Shown here: positions 22,028-32,198 of the stretch, one piece after another | How the letters are laid out: each line of letters opens with the position of its first letter | Position numbering within the stretch: position 1 is the stretch's first letter | Assembly (NCBI GenBank): GCA_037952775.1 | Contig: JBANAY010000004.1 | Span: 13,330,001-13,394,000, forward strand | Direction: 5' to 3' | Source of the DNA: Clonostachys chloroleuca | Taxonomy: Eukaryota > Ascomycota > Sordariomycetes > Hypocreales > Bionectriaceae | DNA length: 64,000 nucleotides | Program-made: the position numbers and the translations under genes | Notes under the pieces: generated by a model | What the model saw: the letters and a program-made list of their open reading frames with translations, nothing else | Databases searched by the model: none | Told to the model about the DNA's origin: nothing

Positions 22028-23424
22028 ATGGTACAAGATATTGGTAGCGGCAGCGGCAGCGACCCTGCCCCCGCGCCCTCCGAGCCCAAACCCGCCGCCA
22101 ACGGCACACTCCCTTCGAACTCGCACGACCCCCCCGCGCATCCGCTCTCCGAGGTCTCGCGCCAGCTCAACGACAAGATCAATGCCTTTCTCGCCGACCA
22201 GACAAAGGACCCCATGCTCCAGAGGGTCCAGGCCCAGGTCCGCGTGGCCATTGAGGTAGTAGAAGAGGCCTACCGGAGATTCAGGTAAACGTGTTCCCGC
22301 AGGAGGGGAGCCCCGGAAGTGGTGGACAACCCGATCTGACCAAGAAACCGTGAACCAGGCCCGAGCAAATCTCCCTCTCCTACAACGGCGGAAAGGACTG
22401 CCTCGTGCTCACAATCATCGTCCTCGCTTGCCTGTCGCGACGCTCCGCCGCCGCCGAGGGCGAGACGACCTACCCCGCCACCTTCCCCGCCGTCTACGTC
22501 GTCTCACAGCACCCGTTCCAGGAGGTCGACGATTTCGTCGCCTCCACGAGCGCCGAGTACCACCTGCAGGTCTCGAGCTACCACGCGCCGATGCGAGAAG
22601 CCCTGACCATCTACCAGGCCGAGAACCCCAAAATAGAGGCCATCTTCGTGGGCACCGTACGTTATTACTCCGGTTTGGAGAGAGGGCTTGGCTGACACTT
22701 TCGATCTTTCAAATGAATAGAGACGGACGGACCCGTTCGCGGAGAAGTTGCAGCATTTCGATCCGACAGACGCAGGCTGGCCTTCGTTTATGCGGGTACA
22801 CCCTGTGATTGACTGGCATCTCGGTATGTTTGGCTGGCGGGTGGGGGAAGTGGGATGAGCACTAGTTCTCTCTGGCCCAGAAAGTCTTTTCTCAGGTTCT
22901 CTATTTCGCTAACTCTTCTTTTTCTCTGCTCACAGTCGAAATCTGGACAGTAAGTCACAAGAGCTCCGGGATTGGCGATCCGTCAACTAACAAACCCCGT
23001 AGTTTATTAGGCACCTCAACATTCCATACTGTGAATTATACGACCAAGTAAGTTCATCAATTTCATCATCAGAGAGAACACAGCTCCCGGGCTTCCCATG
23101 GATATCTCGCTAACTTAATACAAGGGATACACCTCACTAGGCGGTAGACTGAATACACATCCAAACCCTCTGCTAAAGAAGGAGGGAGAAGCAGGTTTCC
23201 GGGTACGTCCCCCTCAATCCCACCAGATCACTGAACCTGCTCCCCTTCAAACCATGCCAAACTCTATCCATCCACATTCTCTTACCTCTCGCCCGACTAC
23301 CTTTCACGAATCACAACCCCCTCTTTGGTGCAGTTACTAACTCGTAGTTTTCTCTTTCCCTCACCTCCAGCCTGCATATGAACTTGTAGATGACAACGTG
23401 GAACGACTAGGTCGGGATAGATAA
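22028..23424 (+). CDS. FAD1: FAD synthase (FMN adenylyltransferase), Fad1-like
   Basis: The enzyme joins AMP to FMN to make FAD in the cytosol. It belongs to the PAPS-reductase-like nucleotide-binding fold. Seven exons, 22028-22284, 22359-22656, 22721-22823, 22936-22949, 23003-23047, 23125-23202 and 23371-23424, give 282 residues. The PP-loop-like motif ISLSYNGGKDCLVL forms just after intron 1. PKIEAIFVGTRRTDPF spans intron 2, and the run VIDWHL-VEIWT-FIRHLNIPYCELYDQ is assembled from three exons, one only 14 bases long. GYTSLGGRLNTHPNP is the conserved C-terminal signature. The N-terminal 40 residues are low-complexity glycine, serine and proline. The gene is convergent with SIN1, with stops 157 bases apart. 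Confidence 0.93.
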
Positions 23425-23581
23425 TATAGAAGAAGGAATATCACAAAATGTAGACTCCAATCATGTTGTTCCCGAACCCACTGCTCGTATGTCCCTCGAA
23501 ATTTCCAACTCAAATCGTATCTCACCACATTGCCCCCCCCCCTCAAGCGCGAGTATGCTCACCCACCCCTAACAGGGCCTA

Positions 23582-26112
23582 TCAAATGTCATGGTAGAGG
23601 GCAACACCACGTTTCAGCTCAGTTACAATCTCGGCCGCCTCATCCACGCCGCGGGTCTCGAAGTCGTACCGCTTAAGCTCCGTGGTTTTGTATATGATCA
23701 GCTATTGCAAACAAAACACTACGAGTTAGCCCTCAGCCTTCATAGATAAAACTAAATTACGAAAGACACCATTAGACTTGCCTGAACATTCGTGGGGTGC
23801 TTGCGAAGCACCTTGCACCCAACCACGCTCCGGAAATGAACCGTCGTCGTCTTGCCGCCGCCGTCTCGCAGGGCCTTGCCACCAGACGCCGGCACAATGT
23901 GGATGTACTCCCCGTCGATGACGAGGATCCGCTCGCTCATGCCGACGATCCGCATGGGCTGCTTGCGCCACACCGTGTACTTCTTGTAGGTCGCGCTGCG
24001 CAGCTCGTCCTGCTTCGCAATCTCCCGAGCCAGCGGGTGGGGGCCCAGCATCTGGGTCTTCTTGGACTTCTTCTGCCCGTAGACCTCGGCCAGCGCCGCC
24101 TTGGGCGAGGTGCTCCCCGGTGATCCCGACATCGTCAGGGGGCCGTCGGTTGCGAAACGACGTCGGTGTAGTTCCAGGTCTGATACGTTTCCGATTGAAG
24201 AGACGGGCCGGTCAAGCATGACGACGACCCCAGAGCCGGGAAGCTTCAGGACGTGATTGGCCTTCTCCAGTTGCCGTTTTGTGCAGACGGTTTCCAGGAC
24301 TTGGACGAGATATGTATCTGTTGTGACATCAACCGTCACCATCTGGCCTGGGGCAACATCCGAGGACATAATAGAAATTCTCAGAAGCTTCCTCGGACCA
24401 CGTGCAGTGCTGTTCGTCGTAGCAGGTGCTTGTGGCATGTCTGCCAAAGGTGTATTTGTGCGGTAAGTAGTTGTGATGATGGGGTTCTGTCGTGGGCGAT
24501 ATTGCTCTGCCGACAGGTGGTTGTTGCTTGAGCTATGCGCCAGAGATCCAGGCTTCTGGACAGGCTCTTCGGGGATGGCGGGTTCGGGGGCCTCCTCCTG
24601 CGCTGGACGCTCCTCGGTTTCTTCCTGTGGTGTGAGCTCTTTATTATCCTCGTATTCGTCCTTCGAGGCTTCTACCAACGCGAACTCATCATACGCTGTC
24701 GAGTTAGATCGCCCCCGTCCGCCGCCTCTCTGGTTGGCATTGTTGACTGTGGTGAATGAATTGAGTGCTTTGGTTCGTTCAAACGGTGGAAAGTCGTCAT
24801 CCACTTCTCCGTCCTCGACCATCCTCAGAGTCCACCAGTTAATGTTCAACTTGTCTGATGGCAGCGGTGGTTCCTTCTTATCCGTATTGTATCGGTAAAG
24901 ACTCAGGCCAATCAAGTCAGCTACTGTCACTGGCCGTTCAGTACCCTGGCCGTCATGGACACGAGGCTGGATGAGCAGCTCAAATGGCTTCCCGGGCTTC
25001 TTTGAGAAAGCAGGATATATCCGGATTGCGATCGAACCCTGCGTGCCCTGGCCATTGTAATGGGCAAACTTTTGGAAGGGAACTGATTTGTGTTCCTTTG
25101 CCTTGAGCGCAGCCGATAACAAACTTCTGGGCTGAGCCATGCTTGGGGGCCGGATAGTGCTCATCGGGCGTGGAGGGGGAAGAGCCTCAAGCATGATCTT
25201 CACAGGTGGCCGCGATTTCCGAACAGTAGACTGCCGAGTGAGGTTCTTGGGCGGTGTACCAACAACTTGCTGAGTGGGTGAGGCATTGATCGGGACAGGC
25301 ACTTCAGCCACATCGAGAATTGAGACGGAGTCGATACTCCCAACATAATTGTCAGACAGATCAGAAGCGTCATCGGAGTCATCGTCATCGTCCTCATCTA
25401 ATGTGGTACCAGCCATCCTGAGGCCCGCTGGAGGTTCCTCCTGGATCTTGTCCTGGAACCTCGCAGCCCTAGCCACAGCCCGTGTTGCTCCTCGGCTCTG
25501 CTGCTTCTGGGGGGTGTCAATTTCATTGTCTGAGGATATCTCGCTGCTCGTCACTGTGTCGCGCCTTGCCCTCTCCTTGACAACTTCAAGCGCCGACTGT
25601 GACCCCCGACGCCGAGACCGGGGCGATTGGGCCGTCTTCATATTGCTGGCCTGAGTCGGAGATGACCCGGATCGATTCCTGACAGGCATTTTGGCGAATT
25701 TGATCTGCTGCGCTGCTCGCTGGTCCGTCTCGTCATCACTCTCGTCGCTCAGATCACTGCTGTCCACCTCCTCCTGCTCCCTCCGCCTACGCCTCCTCGT
25801 CGCTGCCATGCTGGGCCCGACGGTATCTGCGCCGCCGCCTGTGAGCATGCCCCCGTCTTCCTCTCCATCCTCCAGTGTGTATCCTTGGTTCCTCGAGGCC
25901 TGGAAGTATTCAGAGGCGATGGCGGTCGGGATCGGAGGGGAGTGGGTTCGCTTGATATGGGAGGAGTTGGGCCGCCATCCGGCAGCTTTGAAGGCGGCTG
26001 AATTGACAAAGCCCTCGTTTACCGTGAGGAGGCGCTCGCCGACTCCGTCTGTGATTTCGTTCAGGTAGCTTGTGCGCAGCTGGTATAAAACGAGCCTGGA
26101 CTGGTCAGCCAT
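23582..26112 (-). CDS. SIN1: SIN1/AVO1 subunit of TOR complex 2
   Basis: This scaffold subunit of TORC2 recruits AGC kinases to Tor2 at the plasma membrane and controls actin, growth and stress survival. Two exons, 26112-23782 and 23701-23582, give 816 residues. The N-terminus MADQSRLVLYQLRTSYLNEI matches family starts and fixes the ATG, although the frame is open further upstream. Low-complexity acidic and RS-rich segments occupy about 90-340. The CRIM region (FQKFAHYNGQGTQGSIAIRI onward, about 345-450) binds substrates. A Ras-binding-like domain with LLRISIMSSDV lies near 570-630. The PH domain (KKYTVWRKQPMRIVGMSERI, then LIIYKTTELKRYDFET) ends the chain. The only intron has a GC donor (CAG|GCAAGT) instead of GT. 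Confidence 0.93.
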
Positions 26113-26801
26113 TTCCACCTCTCGGGGTCTTGTGCAGCGGGTGGACCTACTCATCAAGCTGGATAACAGACATGGCTGCGGTGCGGCGCCTGTCGCTAGC
26201 CAGCCAGGAGTCTGTATATGTGTGTGCAAATTGAAAAAAGGTCAAATCATGGCGCAGTCGAAAACAGAATATCGAGATGCACTGAATAAGAAGCTAACGG
26301 AGGGCGTCAGACTTGAAAGGTAAAGGCCGTTAGAGTTCACCTGTGATAATTGGCCTGTTTTGGAGTTGGGGAGTGTGGAGAGAGTGGGCGGGCTGTAACT
26401 CTGTCTCGCTACAGGGAGCTGTTTCACTGTCTCAGAGACCGCAGGGGCAACGTAGCTGAAGAGCTGCTGCAATAGAACTGCGCCAGGAAGGGGCAATGAA
26501 TAAATGGCGAGCCAATATAGAGAAAAATACTCTTCAAATTTTCTCATCATCGAGGCTACTACCAGAGATATTGAAACAAAGCACACGGGAAGCATGTTAC
26601 ATGTCAACATTCAAGGGCATCTGCTGTCCCACTGGCCGACGTCACAACGGCCGGCCACCGGCATCACAGGCACTAAGCAAAACTCCACTCAGCACATGGC
26701 ACCAGCAGCCATCAAGCTCCGAGCTCTCCAACTGCGTTCCCTTTCCTCCCTCCCTCCCGGCGTCGCACACACAGCATCGCCCATAGCTCACACAGGAGAG
26801 A
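26113..26801. promoter_or_regulatory. Divergent promoter region, SIN1 and PRCC-like gene
   Basis: These 689 bases lie between two head-to-head starts. No conserved frame or RNA gene is seen. The part next to the PRCC-like start is pyrimidine-rich (about 26735-26765), as in many fungal core promoters. Confidence 0.5.
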
Positions 26802-27992
26802 ATGGGTCTCGTCGACTACTCCGAATCCGACTCGTCGGACAACGAAGCCCCCGCGCCCCCCAAGCCCGTCGCGCAAACCCAGCAAAACCGCCCGTCGTCG
26901 AAAAAGCCCTTCCAAAAAGTCGTCGACCGGTCCAACCCGGGCAAAATCGTCCTCAACCTGCCCCAGCCCAAGGCAGATGGCGCCGCGAGCACCAGCGATG
27001 AACCACCCGCGAAGCGCGCCCGTACAGGCGGCAAAGGCGGCCTGTTCTCGGGTCTGAACTCGTTCTTGCCACCGCCGAAGAATGCGAACAAGGCCGTCGT
27101 GTCTTCGTCTGGCGCCATCTCAAAGCCGAAACCTGGGGTCAATCTAAAGACGAGTGCGGCGCCTGGATTCAGTCGGGAGGGAGAAGACGAGGAAGGGCAA
27201 TCGGGCAGCGGCGGCGGAGGTGGCCTAATCCTACCTCCTCCTAAATCACAGGCTGCCCCGTCGATACCGGAAGAGCAAAAGGCGGCCGAGGATGTCAAAC
27301 TAGTTGGGAAGCCTCTCATGTTCAGGCCTCTTTCAGTAGCCAGGAACCCAAAGAAAAAGAAAGTGCCCAAGGCTGCGGCGCCTGTAGCCCCATCTGTCAC
27401 TCATGGTGTGATATCAGAAGGACAGTCGAATGGGAACGGTCAATCACAAGCTGCACCCCAACCGGCACCAGCTCCAAAGAAGGTCTCTTTGTTTTCACTC
27501 TATACGGAAGAACCTTCAGGTCCCTCTGCCTCATCTGGTCAGGATGGCGCCTACGAGCCTTTGTTTAACAGCCAAGACACCGCCACAGGGTCCGTCACGG
27601 GCCCGTACGGCACCCACGATGCAACCCAACAGCAGCACACCCCCACAGCAGCTGTCTCAAACCAGTCCGAGTCTCTGCAATACATCGTAGACGACCTCAA
27701 CCTCTCCGCCGCAGAGAGGCGGGAGCTCTTCGGCCGCGGCGGCCTGAGCGCCGCGCAATCGACCAAGAAGGTCATCAACTTCAACATGGACAGGGAGTAC
27801 CAGCACAACCGGGAGATACAGGCCTCCGGGGAGCAGCAGATACACAACCCCCTGCGCGCCATCAACGCCGAGGGCAAGTCCAGCCTCAAGCAGCTCGTGC
27901 AAAACGCGCAGACCCAGCGGGAGGCGCTGGAGGAGAACTTCGCCAAAGGCAAGTCCAACCGCAAGGAGGCGTCCAGCAGATATGGTTGGTAG
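26802..27992 (+). CDS. PRCC family nuclear protein
   Basis: A single exon of 396 residues. The start MGLVDYSESDSSDNE is the usual N-terminus of this family. A proline-rich stretch with GKGGLFSGLNSFLPPPKN follows, then KPLMFRPLSVARNPKKKK, a likely nuclear localisation segment. SLFSLYTEEP and YEPLF precede the conserved C-terminal block SAAERRELFGRGG, VINFNMDREYQHNREIQASG, NPLRAINAEGKSSLKQLVQN and the ending KEASSRYGW. Family members include human PRCC, a nuclear protein that interacts with mitotic checkpoint and splicing factors; the fungal function is largely unknown. The gene is convergent with its right neighbour, with 270 bases between stops. Confidence 0.88.
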   Translation: MGLVDYSESDSSDNEAPAPPKPVAQTQQNRPSSKKPFQKVVDRSNPGKIVLNLPQPKADGAASTSDEPPAKRARTGGKGGLFSGLNSFLPPPKNANKAVVSSSGAISKPKPGVNLKTSAAPGFSREGEDEEGQSGSGGGGGLILPPPKSQAAPSIPEEQKAAEDVKLVGKPLMFRPLSVARNPKKKKVPKAAAPVAPSVTHGVISEGQSNGNGQSQAAPQPAPAPKKVSLFSLYTEEPSGPSASSGQDGAYEPLFNSQDTATGSVTGPYGTHDATQQQHTPTAAVSNQSESLQYIVDDLNLSAAERRELFGRGGLSAAQSTKKVINFNMDREYQHNREIQASGEQQIHNPLRAINAEGKSSLKQLVQNAQTQREALEENFAKGKSNRKEASSRYGW

Positions 27993-28262
27993 ATGTCGAG
28001 ATACCCAGGAACTAACATTGACTTTTCCTTTACTTTGCCATTACAAAGCGCGCATAATTTTCTTCTTATTTATTCTTTTTAGTATCACAATTTTTATTGC
28101 CGAAGCTACAATTTGGCATCTTAACAACAAGATGAAGGGGAAGGAACAAAACTCGCTATGTCCAAGAGAGAAAAATTATGGTATATCCAACAAAGAGGGA
28201 GTGTTTCCCGAAACGCCATTCTGCATTTAGTCCGTCCATCATAATACGTTTCGTCCATTCGT

Positions 28263-29854
28263 CTAGCACGTTTCAACGGCAACAGTCCTACCTACGCGCA
28301 GCGAGTTATCCACCATCAAAAATCCCCATTCACCTCTTGTGACGGGTGAGATGTCATCATATTCGTTTGGTGTGACAGGCCCCAGGTCTGGAGAGCTTCT
28401 GTCAGAGCCGGGGGTCAGCATCATCTCGTCGATGGAAGAGTTCCTCCACGACGGGGCCTTGAACGGCAGTTGGTCCTTCGGCCGAGCCGTCAGGTTGCTG
28501 TTTGGTTCATCGTCACTATCGCTATCGTTGGCCGAAGTGTCGAAATTCGTTTGGAGTTTGGGGAGGAATGGCATTGCCAGGCTTTGCTGCTGTTCCTCCT
28601 TAGCCTCCTCCATCGGAGGAGCCAAGTCACGCTCCGGGGAACTAGCGCAGGTTCTCTCACTTGCGCCATCTCCTTCGTCATCCCTGATTTTTACATCATG
28701 CCCTGTGACAACAACAGTCCGGACTCCCGTAGGCACAATCCCCGTGATGGCACCCAGCCCTTCAGGGCCACCATAGGCCCTTCGATACATAAGATCCAGG
28801 TCGCCGATCGCCGCATGGGAAACACTCAGCCAGTCATAAGACCGGAGCAGATCCGACCTAGTGACCTTGCGGCCATTCCCCGCAAGCACAAGACGACGGA
28901 GCTCATCCACGGCGTCCTCCAACCTCAGGGGGGATCTCGTCTTCGAGTACGCAGACAGAGCACTCTTCAGGCTGTAAAGCCCATCAAGTGCCACAAGCAC
29001 CAGACCGTCTGAAGAGAAGAGGACCTCGTTCTGGCTCATCGACCGCTGTATAAGTTGGTTCGTCAAGCCGCATGTGGTCGAGCTCACCGGTTCCGAGAGC
29101 CATTCGGCGCTGTTTAAGAACAATATGTTAGCCATACACCTTTTTGTTCGACTCTGTTGTTGCATCCTTAACTCACCCTATCCTGAACTTCCTCCGGGCA
29201 TTGTGGATAATCGTCCTGAAGGACTTCTCATCCTTGGCTGACACCTCCTCCGAATACACCAGCCGCATCCCATGCGACCCCGAAATCGGCGAAGGGTGAG
29301 CCATCTCATTAGAGGCAACCGTGCTCGTCGTCGTCACGCTCGTCGCGGTCGTGGCGGAGGAAGGGGTACACGGCGTCATGGGGGACATGCTGGCGGGCGA
29401 GAGAGGCCACTGCAGCTTCGGGGACATGCGGCCGAGAGAGGAGGAGGCGGTCATGGAGGAGGCGAACGAGGAGGCGAAGGAAGGGGTCGGCGAGGCCATG
29501 CTGCCCCTGAGCTGCTGGGTCTCAATCCTCAACCGCATGGGCGAGCGCGGTCCATGGACCGAGCCGGACCGCACGAGCTGCCGGAGGGAGGACACGGGGG
29601 AGGCCGCGAAGCTGAAGCGAGGCGAGAGCGGTGTGGTCGGGACGGGGGAGCTTTGCATTCCCGGCGAGCCGCACGGGGGGATGACCGTGGGCAGCTGGTA
29701 GTCCCTCCGGACCGCCACGAGGGTCAGGTAGATGGACTTGCGGGCCAGCTTGTCGGAGACGTATTCGAGGGCTGGGGTCAGGTGTGGCGGGAGGTGGTGG
29801 GCGTCCAGGATGGAGATGCCGGCCTCCAGAGGCGAGGAGATCATCTCCTTCAAC

Positions 29855-29859
<5 letters not shown>
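28263..29859 (-). CDS. Uncharacterised fungal protein with conserved N-terminal segment
   Basis: Two exons, 29859-29177 and 29109-28263, encode 509 residues. The junction reads KFRIG-AEWLSEP. Residues 1-60 (MALKEMISSPLEAGISILDA, then ALEYVSDKLARKSIYLTLVA) look folded. Residues 75-190 are a serine/proline/threonine-rich linker. About 190-390 looks folded again, with SGSHGMRLVYSEEVSAKDEK, FSSDGLVLVALDGLYSLKSA and GPEGLGAITGIVPTGVRTVV. The tail is acidic and proline-rich. No signal peptide or membrane segment is seen. I do not recognise a function; the layout is that of a conserved fungal hypothetical family. The mRNA leader ends in an A28 run whose last A is the A of the start codon. Confidence 0.75.

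Positions 29860-29886
<27 letters not shown>
29859..29886 (-). repeat. A28 homopolymer abutting the start codon
   Basis: On the coding (minus) strand 28 adenines in a row end in the A of the ATG of the uncharacterised gene. This is the longest homopolymer in the window. Poly(A) leaders can bind poly(A)-binding protein and alter initiation in yeast, so a translational effect is possible but unproven. The run length may also be inexact in this assembly. Confidence 0.9.
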
Positions 29887-32198
29887 GCAGCAAAAGACAG
29901 AAGTATTCAAAGAAATTCGAATGGAAAGAGTGTCGGTTCTTGGATTAAACCAGCCAAAAAGGGATACCACAGGTACCAAGTGATAAAGAGCGGCGGGGGG
30001 TAAGGGCGAGAGCGAACAGCACGGCGTACAGATACAGCGAGAAGCAGGAAGAAAAGAGAGAGAAAGACTGTGATCTCCAAAGTCAAACTGGATAACAACA
30101 ACAATGATGAAGCTGCTACTGCTGCCGGTGCCGCTCGTCTGAACCGCCCTCCTTCATGACAGGTCGGAACCTAAGTCGATGGTGAGAGGAATCCAGCGGG
30201 TGGGAGAAGAGAACTGCGTAGAAGGGGAACAATTATATATCTCTGGTCGAAGCCTCATACACGCAAAAACAGAGGCTATTTGAGGATATACCAAATTAGT
30301 TACCGCCTTTCTGCAAGGGGGGTTGGTGGTTGATGGGAGGGCTAGTGCACCCAGAGCTGTGGGAGAACAGGACGGGAAACAACGAGGAGAACAAGGGACG
30401 AGATTCGCGAAGGGACGCCTTGGTGTTTGTGTTTAAAAATAAGCAAGTTTCTAAAATCTTCCAATCCAAGCACGCGCAGATCAAAGGCACCAGAGCAGCT
30501 GAAACTAAACCAGGCCTGGCCGCATCTCATGGGCCCAGAGGGGGGGCTTTCATGTCTACCTATGGGGTGGAGGAGGGGAGGGTCTGACCGTCCGGAAACA
30601 GTTTCCAAGCAAAACTCCAAATGTCAACAAGCGCGCTCTGCCTGCCGGCGGGCGGACGAGCAGGCAAACCACCCGCAAGGCGAACGACAAAGCGAACAGA
30701 TGACGATGGGGGGGGTTTCAACCGGGCTCCGCGCTTGTCGAGCTCCCGGGCGCCAAAACCGCCCACCACGGCTCCGTAGGCTGGCTAGCAGGAGGGGCGG
30801 TGGCAGCCAACCAACGGGCGACGGGCAGGAAGCGCCCTGGCAGCACCCCTCCCAGGACCTCCCGTTCGTGAAGCCATAGGCCTGCCTCTTCCATAGGGGG
30901 GCCTGAGCACGCTACTGCAGAGCATGTGTTGGCTGTCACCTCCACCTTGTTTGTGGTTGGTGTGGGTGGGCTGCGCTGGCTCTGGCCGCCCACAGAGACA
31001 CCGCGGCGGCTACAACCGCCAACGGCTCGCCATTGGGGCAGCCGGGGAGCCAATCAGCACGCGGCCCGGCGCCCGGGCTCAGGGTCGTGTCCCCTGCCAG
31101 TGCCCGCTAGTGGCCGACCTCAGGTGCTAGTGCGCTGCCATCAGCGCCCAAGAGTCACATAACCTAGTTCTCCCAGACGGGTGATGACGCGGGGCAGCAG
31201 AGACCATCATCAGCCCAATCGTCTGCTATAGGCCGGCCCAGCTCGAGATGGAGGCTCCATCCGTCAGCCAAAGAGACGCCTCATTTCAGGTGCAGCCGTA
31301 ATTACAGCCTCTACATTTGTAGTTTGCTTGATTATTATTGTTGTTATTATTGCATTGCACATTAGTCCTGTCTTACGCTACACCTCCCACGCATAGCATT
31401 GATTATGGCTCAACACCGCGAAACCTCTCGTGATGATTGGCGAGCGCCGTGTCTACAGATCAGCATGCCGTAAGTGTGCAGACATGTAAGCAATGCTCAC
31501 CCCTAATTACCGCCCAACCTCCTTCGCCTGCGTGCTCTCATAACAAAAATACACCATACCGAGTACACACACTCACTCACTCGCATTCAAGGTCACACTA
31601 CTCCCCACAATCATGGACATCATACACAACACGTACACCACGCCCGGAAAGCAAAGGGCAACCAAGCTTGCTTGGCCAATCGGCCCCGTCATCATATTTA
31701 TGATCCCCTAGTGTCCCTGAAAACGCCATTGCGCCTAGCCGGTGTGCCTGTCACACTCGGCCCGCAGTTAGTAGATATTCGGCAATCCCGAAACAATCCA
31801 GCAAGCAAACAGCTGTAATCCTTCTATAACAATTCCCGTATTCTCAATAAATTCATAGCCGAACCTGTCTCCTGTTTTTTTTTATTTGGTGGAGCATGGA
31901 CCAAAAGAAGAGGAAGAAAAGCCAAGGTTAAGAAATCGTCGGGGGAAACCACTCAAAACGTAGGCAGGAAGTAGAACTCAAACGCCTCGGTACCAGGTCA
32001 GTGCCAATCAAACCATGCTGTCAAATCTTGACATGCTCCTCTTCTGCCGGCTCATAATTTTTTGTTTCTCATAAAATGTCGTGACCATTTCATGCCATAT
32101 GCGTTTCGTTCAGGTCATGCATGACCTGCATGCTCATATCTGCGATGCCATCCATTGGCTCGGACGAGCCACAAGATCCTTCCCACTCTGTTCGCCAG
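29887..32198. other. Long intergenic region, no gene supported
   Basis: The 2.3 kb upstream of the uncharacterised gene also holds the 3' region of the ubiquitin hydrolase. It is GC-rich around 30.6-31.1 kb and AT-rich around 31.3-32.1 kb. A short CACT/ACAC-rich run lies near 31567-31583. No protein, RNA gene or mobile element is supported. Confidence 0.45.

Noticed and set aside
29860..29979. Lysine-run N-terminal extension of the uncharacterised protein
   Set aside because: It would translate the A28 tract and leader; the ATG at 29859 starts the folded-looking segment.
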